A stretch of DNA of 64,000 bases, from contig NZ_JAHDGE010000001.1 in the NCBI RefSeq assembly GCF_020627745.1, positions 32,163 through 96,162 on the forward strand. The letters run 5' to 3'. This stretch comes from Pseudooctadecabacter sp. (GTDB lineage Bacteria; Pseudomonadota; Alphaproteobacteria; Rhodobacterales; Rhodobacteraceae). Every line of letters begins with the position of its first letter. The stretch's first letter is position 1. The notes under the pieces were generated by a model. That model did no database searches and was not told the origin of the DNA. It saw nothing but the letters and a program-made list of their open reading frames with translations. This document shows, piece by piece, positions 54,504-62,946 of this stretch. Made by a program: the position numbers and the translations under genes.

Positions 54504-56261
54504 ATGACCGAATCCGACAGCCCCCAGTACCAAGTCCTCGCCCGGAAATACCGCCCCGAGACGTTCGCCGACCTCGTCGGTCAAGACGCGATGGTGCGCA
54601 CCCTGAAAAACGCCTTCGCCGCCGACCGCATTGCGCAGGCGTTCATCATGACCGGCATTCGGGGAACCGGCAAAACGACGACCGCACGGATCATCGCCAA
54701 GGGCATGAATTGCATCGGGCCGGATGGAAACGGCGGCCCTACGACAGAACCCTGTGGCGTTTGTGAACATTGTGTCGCCATCATGGAAGGTCGCCATGTG
54801 GACGTGATGGAAATGGACGCTGCATCGCGCACGGGCGTGGGTGATATCCGCGAAATCATCGAAAGCGTGCATTACCGCGCGGCCTCGGCCCGTTATAAGA
54901 TCTACATCATCGACGAAGTTCACATGTTGTCGACAAGCGCGTTCAACGCGCTGTTAAAGACGCTCGAAGAACCGCCCGCCCATGTGAAATTCATCTTTGC
55001 CACCACCGAAATCCGCAAGGTGCCGGTGACGGTTCTGTCACGCTGCCAACGCTTTGATCTGCGCCGGATCGAACCCGAAGACCAGATTGCCCTACTGCGC
55101 CGCATCGCCACCGCCGAAGGTGCAGAAATCACCGATGACGCGCTGGCGCTGATCACCCGCGCCGCCGAAGGATCGGCCCGCGATGCACAGTCGCTTCTGG
55201 ATCAGGCAATTTCCCACGGGGCGGGCGAAACCACCGCCGAACAGGTCCGCGCCATGCTGGGTCTGGCGGATCGGGGTCGTGTGCTGGACTTGTTTGACAT
55301 GATCCTCAAAGGTCACGCAGCTGAGGCCCTGACGGAACTGTCCAGCCAATACGCCGATGGCGCGGACCCCATGGCGATCCTGCGCGATCTGGCCGAAATC
55401 GCCCATTGGGTCAGCGTGATCAAGATCACGCCCGACGCCGCCGAAGACCCAACCGTCGGCCCCGATGAACGTACCCGTGGCGCCGATATGGCCGAGGCGC
55501 TGCCTATGCGCGTCCTGACCCGGTTGTGGCAGATGTTGTTGAAAGCCTTGGAAGAGGTCTCAATGGCGCCCAACGCGATGATGGCCGCCGAAATGGCCGT
55601 GATCCGCCTGACCCATGTGGCCGACCTGCCCAGTCCCGAAGAACTGGTGCGCAAGCTGGACGGTCAAACCCCGCCCCCCCCTACAACAGGCGGCGGCGCA
55701 CCTCGCCCTGCGCAAACCGCACCGCCCGACGCGCGCGGTGCACCGGCCCCCACCCATTCCGGTCCGTCCGGCACATCCATGTCCACAGGCAGCGCGGCGG
55801 TGGCCATTGCAGCCGAAGAAGCGCTGCAACACTACCCGACCTTCGATCACGTGGCCGAACTCATCCGCCGCCACCGCGATGTCAAACTGCTGGTTGAGGT
55901 TGAAACCGGCGTGCGTTTGGTCGCCTATCAACCGGGCCGGATCGAATTTGAACCGGCCCCCAACGCACCGCAGGATTTGGCCCAACGCCTCGGCTCTCGC
56001 TTGCAGGCGTGGACAGGCAACCGCTGGGCCGTCACCGTGGTCAACGGCGGCGGCGCACCCACAATCGCAGACGTCCGCGACGCCGAAATGAACGCCCTGC
56101 GCGACCGCGCCACAACGCACCCCGTGGTGCAGGCCGTGCTGTCCCAATTCCCCGGCTCCAAGATCACCGACATCCGCAGCCCCAAAGAGCTTGAGGCCGA
56201 AGCCCAGCAGGATGCCTTGCAAGAGGTCGAAGACGAATGGGACCCCTTCGAGGACAGCTAA
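54504..56261 (+). CDS. dnaX: DNA polymerase III subunits gamma/tau
   Basis: Clamp-loader ATPase and replisome organiser of 585 residues. The AAA+ module (about 8-240) has the P-loop GIRGTGKTT, zinc cysteines CEPCGVCEHC-like (C-x8-C-x2-C) and DEVHMLS, with sensor 1 FATTE. Domain III follows, then a Pro/Gly/Ala-rich linker (about 390-430) and a tau C-terminal domain binding the polymerase alpha subunit. I saw no obvious slippery A-run for frameshifted gamma. It heads a dnaX-ybaB-recR cluster, a widespread arrangement. Confidence 0.95.
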   Translation: MTESDSPQYQVLARKYRPETFADLVGQDAMVRTLKNAFAADRIAQAFIMTGIRGTGKTTTARIIAKGMNCIGPDGNGGPTTEPCGVCEHCVAIMEGRHVDVMEMDAASRTGVGDIREIIESVHYRAASARYKIYIIDEVHMLSTSAFNALLKTLEEPPAHVKFIFATTEIRKVPVTVLSRCQRFDLRRIEPEDQIALLRRIATAEGAEITDDALALITRAAEGSARDAQSLLDQAISHGAGETTAEQVRAMLGLADRGRVLDLFDMILKGHAAEALTELSSQYADGADPMAILRDLAEIAHWVSVIKITPDAAEDPTVGPDERTRGADMAEALPMRVLTRLWQMLLKALEEVSMAPNAMMAAEMAVIRLTHVADLPSPEELVRKLDGQTPPPPTTGGGAPRPAQTAPPDARGAPAPTHSGPSGTSMSTGSAAVAIAAEEALQHYPTFDHVAELIRRHRDVKLLVEVETGVRLVAYQPGRIEFEPAPNAPQDLAQRLGSRLQAWTGNRWAVTVVNGGGAPTIADVRDAEMNALRDRATTHPVVQAVLSQFPGSKITDIRSPKELEAEAQQDALQEVEDEWDPFEDS

Positions 56262-56320
56262 CTTGCGGCACCCCGCGCCCCCGCCTATCTAGGGGGCAAC
56301 ACATGAATAGGAGACGACAG

Positions 56321-56665
56321 ATGTTCAAAGGACTTGGCGGGCTTGGCGATATGGCCGGCATGATGAAAAAAGCCCAGCAGATGCAAACCGACATGGCCGC
56401 CCTGCAGGAAGAGTTGCACAACGTCATGGTCGTGGGCGAAAGCGGCGCGGGTCTGGTAAAGGCCACGGCTTCCGCCAAAGGGGAACTCAAAGCGCTCGAC
56501 ATCGACCCGTCCATCTTCAACGGCGACGACAAAGAAGTGGTCGAAGACCTGATCCTCGCGGCCATCAAGGACGCCCAAGGCAAAGCCTCGGACAAAGCGC
56601 AGGAAGAGATGGCGAAGCTGACCGAAAGCCTCGGACTGCCCGCCGATATGAAGCTGCCCTTCTAA
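56321..56665 (+). CDS. YbaB/EbfC family nucleoid-associated protein
   Basis: A 114-residue small DNA-binding protein with the family pattern GMMKKAQQMQTDMAALQEEL helix and GLVKATASAKGELKALDIDPS strand. It binds DNA as a dimer and is nearly always found between dnaX and recR. The start is ATG 56321, preceded by TAGGAGA; an earlier ATG at 56303 in the same frame is possible. Three bases separate its stop from recR. Confidence 0.93.
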   Translation: MFKGLGGLGDMAGMMKKAQQMQTDMAALQEELHNVMVVGESGAGLVKATASAKGELKALDIDPSIFNGDDKEVVEDLILAAIKDAQGKASDKAQEEMAKLTESLGLPADMKLPF

Positions 56666-56668
56666 AAC

Positions 56669-57262
56669 GTGTCCCAAGCACCCAAGGACATTGATGCGCT
56701 GATTGACCTGATGGCCCGCCTCCCGGGCCTCGGGCCGCGATCGGCCCGTCGTGCTGTCCTGCATCTGATCAAAAAGCGCGGGCAACTTCTCAATCCGTTG
56801 GCAGACGCCATGACCACGGTCGGTGCCACAGCTCGTGAATGCCTCAACTGCGGCAACATCGGCACATCCGATATCTGCGATATCTGTGACAGTGAAAAAC
56901 GCGCGACCGGCCAAATCTGCGTGGTCGAAGACGTGGCCGACCTATGGGCGATGGAACGCGCAGGCGTCTTCAAGGGCCGCTATCATGTGTTGGGCGGCAC
57001 ATTGTCGGCCCTTGATGACATCGGCCCCGATGAATTGCGCATCCCGAAACTGCGCGACCGCATCACCACCGAAAACGTGACCGAAGTCATCCTTGCTTTG
57101 GGCGCGACAATCGACGGCCAGACAACGGCCCACTACATTGCCGACGAACTGCAAGGCATCCAGGTCACATCACTGGCCCAAGGCGTCCCCGTGGGGGGTG
57201 AGCTTGATTACCTCGACGATGGCACAATCACCGCAGCGCTCAACGCCCGCAAAGCCCTCTGA
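56669..57262 (+). CDS. recR: Recombination protein RecR
   Basis: A 197-residue RecFOR-pathway protein. It has the helix-hairpin-helix [11 protein letters not shown], a zinc finger [16 protein letters not shown] and a Toprim domain with [17 protein letters not shown]. It starts at GTG 56669, only 3 bases after ybaB. The cluster ends here; a bidirectional terminator stands at 57423. Confidence 0.94.
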   Translation: MSQAPKDIDALIDLMARLPGLGPRSARRAVLHLIKKRGQLLNPLADAMTTVGATARECLNCGNIGTSDICDICDSEKRATGQICVVEDVADLWAMERAGVFKGRYHVLGGTLSALDDIGPDELRIPKLRDRITTENVTEVILALGATIDGQTTAHYIADELQGIQVTSLAQGVPVGGELDYLDDGTITAALNARKAL

Positions 57263-57277
57263 CCGCATTCTCGCCTG

Positions 57278-57345
57278 AAACCCTCCACTGGAGGCTTTCC
57301 GAGACGGCTCGAACTCTCTGGTTCAAAAATACCTCCGCCGGAGGC
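57278..57345. repeat. Two CCTCC-GGAGG palindromes downstream of recR
   Basis: Two hairpins, CCTCC-ACT-GGAGG (57282-57294) and CCTCC-GCC-GGAGG (57332-57344), lie in tandem. The second is preceded by GGTTCAAAAATA; read on the reverse strand it gives GGAGG followed by TATTTTTGAACC, which resembles short GC-palindrome plus TATTTTT elements I have seen in Rhodobacterales intergenic DNA. They could be dispersed repeats or transcript ends of recR. Confidence 0.4.
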
Positions 57346-57422
57346 TCCAACGCGGCACCCCCCACCAACCTTTGGCACGGCACACACCAGCGCCTCACGC
57401 GTGCACAAAATAATAAAACAAA

Positions 57423-57454
57423 ACCGCCCCAGCCGTCAGGCGGGGGCGGTTTTT
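57423..57454. terminator. Bidirectional rho-independent terminator, recR/DUF1013
   Basis: The stem ACCGCCCC/GGGGCGGT has T-runs on both sides when read on each strand (TTTTT forward, TTTTGTTTTATTATTTTG reverse), so it can end both recR and the convergent regulator gene. Confidence 0.85.
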
Positions 57455-57483
57455 CAATTTACCAAAAGGTACGTGACGCCGGC

Positions 57484-58233
57484 TCAATCCTCGTCGTCGC
57501 TGCCATCGTCGTCGGGCAGATTAAAGAACGTATCCGCATCCGGCACCGAGGTATCCTCTTCGGGCTCTGGCGCATCGGACAACGTGAACGTCTCAAGACC
57601 TGCCATGCCAGCCGGGATCTTGGGTTCATCGGGGTCGGCGCCAAGACTTTGTTCTGTCGACACCAGCTTGCGACGTTCATCATCCGTCATGACGCCGCCC
57701 TCTTTGGCCTTCTTGGCATTGGCCTTTTGCACGGCCGCATCCAGTTCGGACTGTTTGCACAACCCCAAAGCGACGGGATCAATCGGTTCGATGTTATTGA
57801 TGTTCCAGTGCGTCCGCTCACGGATGGCTTGAATCGTCGGCTTGGTCGTGCCGACCAGTTTGGACACCTGACCGTCAGACAATTCGGGGTGGAATTTCAC
57901 CAGCCAATAGATCGACGCAGGGCGATCCTGACGTTTGGACAAGGGCGTGTACCGCGGGCCGCGGCGCTTTTCTTCCCCGGCAGAGGCGGGGTTATACAGC
58001 AGCTTCAACTTGTGCAGCGGATCGGCCTCGGCTTTGTCGATCTCTTCCTGGGTCAGCTGTTTGTTCGCGATCGGATCAAACCCCTTCACCCCGGCGGCGA
58101 CGTCACCATCGGCAATGCCCTGAACTTCCAACTCATGCAGGCCACAGAAATCCGCGATCTGTTTGAATGTCATTGTCGTGTTGTCACACAGCCAGACGGC
58201 TGTGGCTTTGGCCATAATCGGTGTACCGCTCAT
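57484..58233 (-). CDS. trcR: DUF1013-family regulator (TrcR-like)
   Basis: A 249-residue protein of the alphaproteobacterial DUF1013 family, annotated elsewhere as cell-cycle transcriptional regulator TrcR. It has helix-turn-helix-like segments MTFKQIADFCGLHELEVQGI (about 21-40) and LSDGQVSKLVGTTKPTIQAI (about 118-137), an intervening basic linker KRRGPRYTPLSKRQ, and a strongly acidic C-terminal tail. A clear GGAGAG site precedes ATG 58233. It stands alone between convergent recR and divergent RNase T2. Function is from family naming, not shown here. Confidence 0.87.
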   Translation of the reverse strand: MSGTPIMAKATAVWLCDNTTMTFKQIADFCGLHELEVQGIADGDVAAGVKGFDPIANKQLTQEEIDKAEADPLHKLKLLYNPASAGEEKRRGPRYTPLSKRQDRPASIYWLVKFHPELSDGQVSKLVGTTKPTIQAIRERTHWNINNIEPIDPVALGLCKQSELDAAVQKANAKKAKEGGVMTDDERRKLVSTEQSLGADPDEPKIPAGMAGLETFTLSDAPEPEEDTSVPDADTFFNLPDDDGSDDED

Positions 58234-58364
58234 CGCGTCTCTCCTTATCTGTCGACAAACCTCTCCCGCGCCCTTGAGGGGGCTGACCGTTTCGGGCCGG
58301 GTTCACGTTGTCGGGGAACTTGAAGCGTATATAGTCGCGCAAACTCGTTATGGAAAGACCCCAA

Positions 58365-58994
58365 ATGCTACGCGCCCTTGCCCTGTTGATGATCCTTGCC
58401 CTGCCCGCCAAAGCCCAACACGTGGCGGGCGAATTCGACTACTACGTCTTGTCCCTGTCATGGTCCCCCAACTGGTGCGCGCTTGAGGGTGAGTCCCGCG
58501 GATCGCCCCAATGCGACGACGACCGCGATTTTGGCTGGGTGCTGCACGGCCTTTGGCCGCAATATGAACGGGGCTGGCCCGCCGATTGCCGCCACACCTT
58601 TCGCAACCCGTCCCGTGCGGACACCGCCGCCATGGCCGACATCATGGGCACCAGCGGTCTGGCGTGGCATCAGTGGAACAAACACGGATCCTGTAGCGGG
58701 CTGTCGCCGGACGACTATTTCGCCTTGTCACGCGAAGCCTACGGGCAAGTCACCCGGCCGCAGGTGTTCCGCCGTCTGACCGACCCGGTCACCTTGCCTG
58801 CGTCCCTTATCGAAGAGGCATTCATGCGCGACAACGCAGGTCTGGACGCCGATGAAATCACGATCACCTGCCGGTCCGGCCGCATACAGGAGGCGCGTAT
58901 TTGCCTGACCCGTGATCTGGAACCGCGCAGATGTGGCGCTGACGTGATCCGCGATTGCACGCTGGATGACGCGCTGTTCGATCCGGTCCGGTAG
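58365..58994 (+). CDS. Ribonuclease T2 family protein
   Basis: A 209-residue secreted RNase. Signal peptide residues 1-17 (ALALLMILALPAKAQ). Both active-site boxes are present: CAS I HGLWPQ and CAS II WHQWNKHGSCS, giving the catalytic histidines, Glu-equivalent region and Lys. Eight or more cysteines are available for disulfides. The start at ATG 58365 follows GGAAAG at 8 bases; ATG 58350 lacks a site. Probably periplasmic, for RNA scavenging. The next gene starts immediately after the stop. Confidence 0.92.
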   Translation: MLRALALLMILALPAKAQHVAGEFDYYVLSLSWSPNWCALEGESRGSPQCDDDRDFGWVLHGLWPQYERGWPADCRHTFRNPSRADTAAMADIMGTSGLAWHQWNKHGSCSGLSPDDYFALSREAYGQVTRPQVFRRLTDPVTLPASLIEEAFMRDNAGLDADEITITCRSGRIQEARICLTRDLEPRRCGADVIRDCTLDDALFDPVR

Positions 58995-58995
58995 C

Positions 58996-60237
58996 GTGTC
59001 CAGACACCTTCAGCGCCTGTTCGTCGTAGCAATCGCCACGGCTCTTTTCGCAGGATTCGTCACCACCTATTGGAACACCTGGGCGGTGGACCTAAGCGCG
59101 ATCTACTTTGCCGCACGGTCCTTTGCGCTGGACCAGTTCGATCTGATCTATCTGTCCCAGCCCCAATTTTTCGGAACATCGGCCTCCGTCGAATGGCAAC
59201 GCATGGCAGCGGACCTGGGCCATGACGGTGTCGTCGTCCTGCCCTACGTCTATGCCCCCATATGGGCGGCAGTTCTGGCACCGCTGGCCGCTGCGATCGG
59301 GCCGATGGCGTTTTACAACGCGGTGCTGTGTCTTCATGCGGCGGCCTTGGTGGGGTCGATTTGGGCAGCCTTTCGATTGGTGCGCCTGCCAGAAGCGCTC
59401 CTGCCTTGGGGATGGGCCGCAATGGCGGTGATGGTTTGGATGCTGCAACCCTATCACCTCGCCTTTTGGCTCAACCAGCCGCACATTCTGGTCACCTTTC
59501 TGATCCTTGCCGGGTTTGAGCGTTATCACGCGGGCCATGTTAAATGGGCCGGTGTTATTCTGGGCCTCGCCACAGCGCTGAAACTCAGCCCGATCATCTT
59601 TGGCCTGATTTTCCTCATGGACCGCAGATGGGATGCGGCAGCCGCGATGGCCGTGTCGGGCTTGGCCCTGTTGGGGGTCAGCATCGGCCTGAGCGGTGTG
59701 CCGCTTCATCTTGCGTTCTTGGATCAGCTGGCACGGGTTGGCGACAACGTTCTGGTGAACCAGCTGAACCTTGGACTGGATGCCATTATCATCCGTGCGG
59801 CAGACCTGTGGTCCGGTGCGCCGACGTTGCCCCTTGCGGGGATTGACGTGCACGACGCCCACAGCGGCATTGCCGCCATCCGGTTGATCGTTCTGGCGCT
59901 GGGCGTGCTGGCCATCTGGCGGCTGCGAACGTCAGGCCGGGTGACACGAACAGGCAGCCTGTTGTCCCTGTGGTCCCTCAGCATCCTGTGCGGCCCATTG
60001 GGGTGGAGCCATTATCTGATCGGGCCGCTGATCTTGGCCTTGGCCGTCTGCATTAGCCGTCCGGCACCGCGCCCGATCTTGTGGTTCGGGATCGCCGCGA
60101 TCCTCGTCTCAACCCCGTTGCGGCGGGTGTTTGAAGCGCGCGACGTTGATCCCATTTGGGTCATGGCGACAGGCGGGCTTTGCCTGTTGATCCTCATCAC
60201 CCTCGGCCTGCGGCGCGGCCAGCCTAACCCACCTTGA
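58996..60237 (+). CDS. GT87-like (DUF2029) membrane glycosyltransferase
   Basis: A 413-residue polytopic protein with about ten helices, and a first extracytoplasmic loop DLSAIYFAARSF typical of GT87 alpha-mannosyltransferase-like proteins (conserved Asp after helix 1). The polyprenyl-phosphate-mannose donor used by actinobacterial relatives is not demonstrated here. I use GTG 58996, one base after the RNase T2 stop; ATG 58966 within the RNase gene is an alternative. The 3' end overlaps the convergent oxidoreductase by 14 bases. Confidence 0.8.
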   Translation: MSRHLQRLFVVAIATALFAGFVTTYWNTWAVDLSAIYFAARSFALDQFDLIYLSQPQFFGTSASVEWQRMAADLGHDGVVVLPYVYAPIWAAVLAPLAAAIGPMAFYNAVLCLHAAALVGSIWAAFRLVRLPEALLPWGWAAMAVMVWMLQPYHLAFWLNQPHILVTFLILAGFERYHAGHVKWAGVILGLATALKLSPIIFGLIFLMDRRWDAAAAMAVSGLALLGVSIGLSGVPLHLAFLDQLARVGDNVLVNQLNLGLDAIIIRAADLWSGAPTLPLAGIDVHDAHSGIAAIRLIVLALGVLAIWRLRTSGRVTRTGSLLSLWSLSILCGPLGWSHYLIGPLILALAVCISRPAPRPILWFGIAAILVSTPLRRVFEARDVDPIWVMATGGLCLLILITLGLRRGQPNPP

Positions 60238-61207
60238 GGACGATTTTGCCGATGTGTTCGCTGCTTTCCATCCGCGCGTGGGCGGCGGCGGCATCGGCCA
60301 GATCAAACGTCTGATCCATCACGGGTGCCACACGGCCTGAGGCGAGCAAAGGCCAAACATGCTGCCGCAGATCAGCCGCAATGGCCGCCTTTGCCAGATC
60401 GGATTGCGGGCGCAAGGTCGATCCTGTGATCGTCAAGCGGCGCATCATCACTTGGGCGAAGTTCAATTCGACCTTCGGGCCTTGCAAGAATGCGATCTGA
60501 ACGAGGCGACCGTCATCGGCCAATGCGCGCACGTTGCGCGGCAGATAGTCCCCGCCCACCATATCAAGGATCAGATGCGCGCCGCCATGGGCCTTCATGA
60601 CCTCCACAAAATCATCTTCGCGGTAGTTGACCGCGATTTCAGCGCCCAGATCACGGCAGACTGCGCATTTGGCGTCACTCCCTGCCGTGGTAAACACCCG
60701 CGCGCCAAAAGCATGGGCCAACTGGATCGCTGTGGTGCCGATGCCCGACGACCCGCCATGAATCAACACCCTCTCCCCCGCCTTGAGACCGCCGCGCACA
60801 AAGACGTTGGACCAGACGGTAAAGAACGTCTCAGGCAGGCAGGCGGCCTGTTTCAGGGTCAGGCCCTCCGGCACGGGCAGGCAATGGGCCGCAGGCGTCA
60901 CGACCTCCTGTGCATAGCCGCCACCGGGCAACAGCGCGCAAACCGTATCCCCCACGGCCCAGTCGGTCACGCCGGGGCCGATGGCACTGATGGTGCCCGC
61001 GGCCTCCAGCCCCGGCAGGGGGCTTGCACCCTTGGGTGGATTATAAAGCCCCGCACGCTGTAAAGCGTCGGGCCGGTTCACACCGGCGTAGGCCACCTTG
61101 ATCCGGACCTGGCCGTGTGCAGGTTCGGGAACCGCGACCTGTGCTGCTGTCAAAACCTCAGGCCCGCCCGGCTGTGCGATCGTGATTGCCATCATGTCTG
61201 TCGTCAT
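60224..61207 (-). CDS. NAD(P)H-quinone oxidoreductase (zeta-crystallin-like MDR)
   Basis: A 327-residue medium-chain dehydrogenase/reductase without the structural zinc, reducing quinones with NAD(P)H. The Rossmann motif HGGSSGIGTTAIQLAHAFGA and the GVNRPDALQRAGLY substrate region match the PIG3/quinone oxidoreductase group. AAGGGG precedes ATG 61207; a longer frame to 61246 is not needed. It is divergent from the small membrane protein gene. Confidence 0.9.
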   Translation of the reverse strand: MTTDMMAITIAQPGGPEVLTAAQVAVPEPAHGQVRIKVAYAGVNRPDALQRAGLYNPPKGASPLPGLEAAGTISAIGPGVTDWAVGDTVCALLPGGGYAQEVVTPAAHCLPVPEGLTLKQAACLPETFFTVWSNVFVRGGLKAGERVLIHGGSSGIGTTAIQLAHAFGARVFTTAGSDAKCAVCRDLGAEIAVNYREDDFVEVMKAHGGAHLILDMVGGDYLPRNVRALADDGRLVQIAFLQGPKVELNFAQVMMRRLTITGSTLRPQSDLAKAAIAADLRQHVWPLLASGRVAPVMDQTFDLADAAAAHARMESSEHIGKIVLKVG

Positions 61208-61263
61208 ATGATCCACCCCTTGTCCGCCACCGTATTCAGAACACAACCAGAGAGAAAGGCATC

Positions 61264-61614
61264 ATGTTCACAGCGCTCCTTGTCCTGAATATCGTTATAC
61301 TTGTTCCGGTGATGACGGGATTGCTCCGCGACAGTGACCGCATGGCATCGGCCTACGGGGCCGACACCGAGGCACGTCGTATCCTCATCTGTATCTACGC
61401 CGCGATCATCGTCGCCAGTGCAGGCGTCCTGATCCTGACCTTCATAGGGCACCCATGGGCCGAGCCCATGACGGTCTCCATCTTTACACTGCAGATCGTC
61501 TACAAACTGTTGTCCGTCTGGTTGGTGGGGCTATCGAACCCAGTTGTCCGCGCAAATCTGTTTGTTGCTGTCGTTCAAATCCTCGCCGTAGCAGTTTACG
61601 CTCTGCAGTCGTGA
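61264..61614 (+). CDS. Small four-helix membrane protein
   Basis: A 116-residue protein with four hydrophobic segments (about 3-19, 40-61, 71-90, 97-114) and little else; I do not recognise its family. AAAGG precedes ATG 61264. Its stop is adjacent to the stop of the convergent COQ9 gene. The topology suggests a compact helical bundle in the inner membrane. Confidence 0.78.
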   Translation: MFTALLVLNIVILVPVMTGLLRDSDRMASAYGADTEARRILICIYAAIIVASAGVLILTFIGHPWAEPMTVSIFTLQIVYKLLSVWLVGLSNPVVRANLFVAVVQILAVAVYALQS

Positions 61615-62310
61615 TCAGTTTCGCGGCGATGACCATGAGCCAGGCAGGTCATCCGGCACGGGACCCGGCGCTTTGATGCGAGAGGTCATCGCCTCCAATG
61701 CGCTTGCGAAAGGTTTGGTCAGCGGGTTGTTGTTGACGGATGCCTTGAACTTTTCGAACTGCATCACATTGTCGATCCGCCGGTCGATAAAAGCTGATGT
61801 TGCCTGCCCATCCAGACTGTCATCCCCAAGCCAATACAGGATCACCGACGCATAAACGGCCGACAGCGTCGCACGTTTCGTATACCAGTTCACATCATCC
61901 GATGTGTCCCCCAGCGCCGTCCAGATTGCATCAGCCGTGCCCCAGATCAGCTTTGATCCTTCAGGCGCCATATGCGGCAGGGCGAACAAGACCGATCCGC
62001 GGCGCACGGCCTCTTTATCGTCGACAGCATCCAACCGAAGGCGGATCGCATGGGCGACCCTGTCGCGGAACCGCATATCACCCAATTCTGCTGCTTCAAG
62101 GGCCGTGACCATCGCACGGTCCCCTTCCATGTGGAACAGGATTGCCAGATCGACAGCGCCGCGCGGACACAGCGCGCGCGCCGCGTCCATGGTCATCTCA
62201 CTGTCCTGTACCGCTGCGCGAAACGCGGCCTCCGTCCAGCCGTCAAAGGCCACATGAGGCAGAATCGCATCCAGCAATTCCAGTTGACGGGGGTCTGGTT
62301 CGGGCATCAT
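61615..62310 (-). CDS. COQ9-family protein, divergent from rpsU
   Basis: A 231-residue protein of the TIGR02396/COQ9 family (rpsU-divergently transcribed protein). Mitochondrial COQ9 binds isoprenoid lipid and presents ubiquinone intermediates to COQ7. The typical features are a TetR-like helical N-terminus (ILPHVAFDGWTEAAFRAAV) and WYTKRATLSAVYASVILYWLGD near residue 150, and the amphipathic C-terminal helix region. Position beside rpsU on the opposite strand is the family hallmark. Confidence 0.9.
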   Translation of the reverse strand: MMPEPDPRQLELLDAILPHVAFDGWTEAAFRAAVQDSEMTMDAARALCPRGAVDLAILFHMEGDRAMVTALEAAELGDMRFRDRVAHAIRLRLDAVDDKEAVRRGSVLFALPHMAPEGSKLIWGTADAIWTALGDTSDDVNWYTKRATLSAVYASVILYWLGDDSLDGQATSAFIDRRIDNVMQFEKFKASVNNNPLTKPFASALEAMTSRIKAPGPVPDDLPGSWSSPRN

Positions 62311-62343
62311 GAGAGCCTGCCTTTCAGGGGTTTTGCGATACTC

Positions 62344-62372
62344 TAGACAAGATAGAACCCCTTTGCTATACG
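62344..62372 (+). promoter_or_regulatory. Sigma-70-like promoter of rpsU
   Basis: TAGACA (62344-62349) and TATACG (62367-62372) are separated by exactly 17 bases, about 54 bases before the rpsU start. Confidence 0.6.
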
Positions 62373-62425
62373 GCCACTTCCTGCAATTCCTTGCAAATCA
62401 AACTTAGAAAGGTGGTGAAAACCAC

Positions 62426-62632
62426 ATGCAGGTTAGTGTTCGTGACAACAACGTCGATCAGGCGCTTCGTGCCCTGAAGAAAAAGCTCCAGCGTGAGGGC
62501 GTTTTTCGTGAAATGAAGCTCAAGCAGCATTTCGAAAAGCCGTCCGAGAAAAAGGCGCGCGAAAAGGCCGAGGCCATTCGCCGTCAGCGCAAGCTGGCTC
62601 GGAAGAAAGCACAGCGTGAGGGGATGCTCTAA
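62426..62632 (+). CDS. rpsU: 30S ribosomal protein S21
   Basis: A 68-residue basic protein with the S21 start [21 protein letters not shown] and a lysine/arginine-rich C-terminal helix. It helps 30S initiation on mRNA. AAGGTGG lies 10 bases before the ATG. It is monocistronic, ending at a bidirectional terminator. Confidence 0.97.
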   Translation: MQVSVRDNNVDQALRALKKKLQREGVFREMKLKQHFEKPSEKKAREKAEAIRRQRKLARKKAQREGML

Positions 62633-62659
62633 GCACCTCTGAACACGTCGAGAATAAGA

Positions 62660-62695
62660 AAGCCCCCGCACCGTTTCAGGCGCGGGGGCTTTTTA
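62660..62695. terminator. Terminator after rpsU (also facing micro-ORFs)
   Basis: The stem AAGCCCCCGC/GCGGGGGCTT is followed by TTTT on the forward strand and on the reverse strand by TTTCTTATTC, so it can serve both rpsU and the reverse-strand micro-ORF transcript. Confidence 0.9.
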
Positions 62696-62730
62696 CATTC
62701 GGTCATAACAGCAACCGACAAAAACCGGTT

Positions 62731-62805
62731 TTACGCGATACCTGCCAAACGCAGGATGATCACGACAACGACAATCACGCCGATGATATAAAGAATATTC
62801 CGCAT
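62731..62805 (-). CDS. Micro-ORF: 24-residue hydrophobic peptide
   Basis: The ATG at 62805 opens a 24-codon frame ending TAA at 62731: MRNILYIIG then a valine/isoleucine run, LRLAGIA at the end. One membrane-spanning helix with positive N-terminus. AAGGA lies 7 bases upstream, and its ribosome site overlaps the stop of the upstream micro-ORF. It is similar in plan to that neighbour (MR-x-IL start, G near position 9, V-run), suggesting paralogy. Function unknown; such peptides are easily missed by gene finders. Confidence 0.68.
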   Translation of the reverse strand: MRNILYIIGVIVVVVIILRLAGIA

Positions 62806-62814
62806 GATGTGTCC

Positions 62815-62880
62815 TTAAATCAGATTGATGATGGCGACGACGACAACGACAAGGCCGACAAGCATTAGAATTCCGCGCAT
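62815..62880 (-). CDS. Micro-ORF: 21-residue hydrophobic peptide
   Basis: ATG 62880 to TAA 62815 encodes MRGILMLVGL followed by five valines and a short AIINLI end: a single transmembrane helix. AAGGGA is well placed upstream. The peptide is tandem with, and similar to, the 24-residue ORF immediately downstream on the same strand; only 9 bases separate the stop from the next start. A stress-sigma-like promoter precedes it at 62913-62938. Confidence 0.68.
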   Translation of the reverse strand: MRGILMLVGLVVVVVAIINLI

Positions 62881-62912
62881 AGGGTGTCCCTTCATATGTT
62901 AGATGACATCAT

Positions 62913-62938
62913 AACCCCGCAGCCCCCGATTTGGTTCC
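62913..62938 (-). promoter_or_regulatory. Possible EcfG-like promoter of the micro-ORFs
   Basis: On the reverse strand GGAAC (62938-62934) is followed by a 17-base spacer and GGTT (62916-62913), close to the alphaproteobacterial general-stress sigma consensus GGAAC-N16/17-CGTT. The start of the first micro-ORF is 33 bases downstream, a reasonable short leader. Sequence match only. Confidence 0.4.
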
Positions 62939-62946
62939 CTCAGCGG

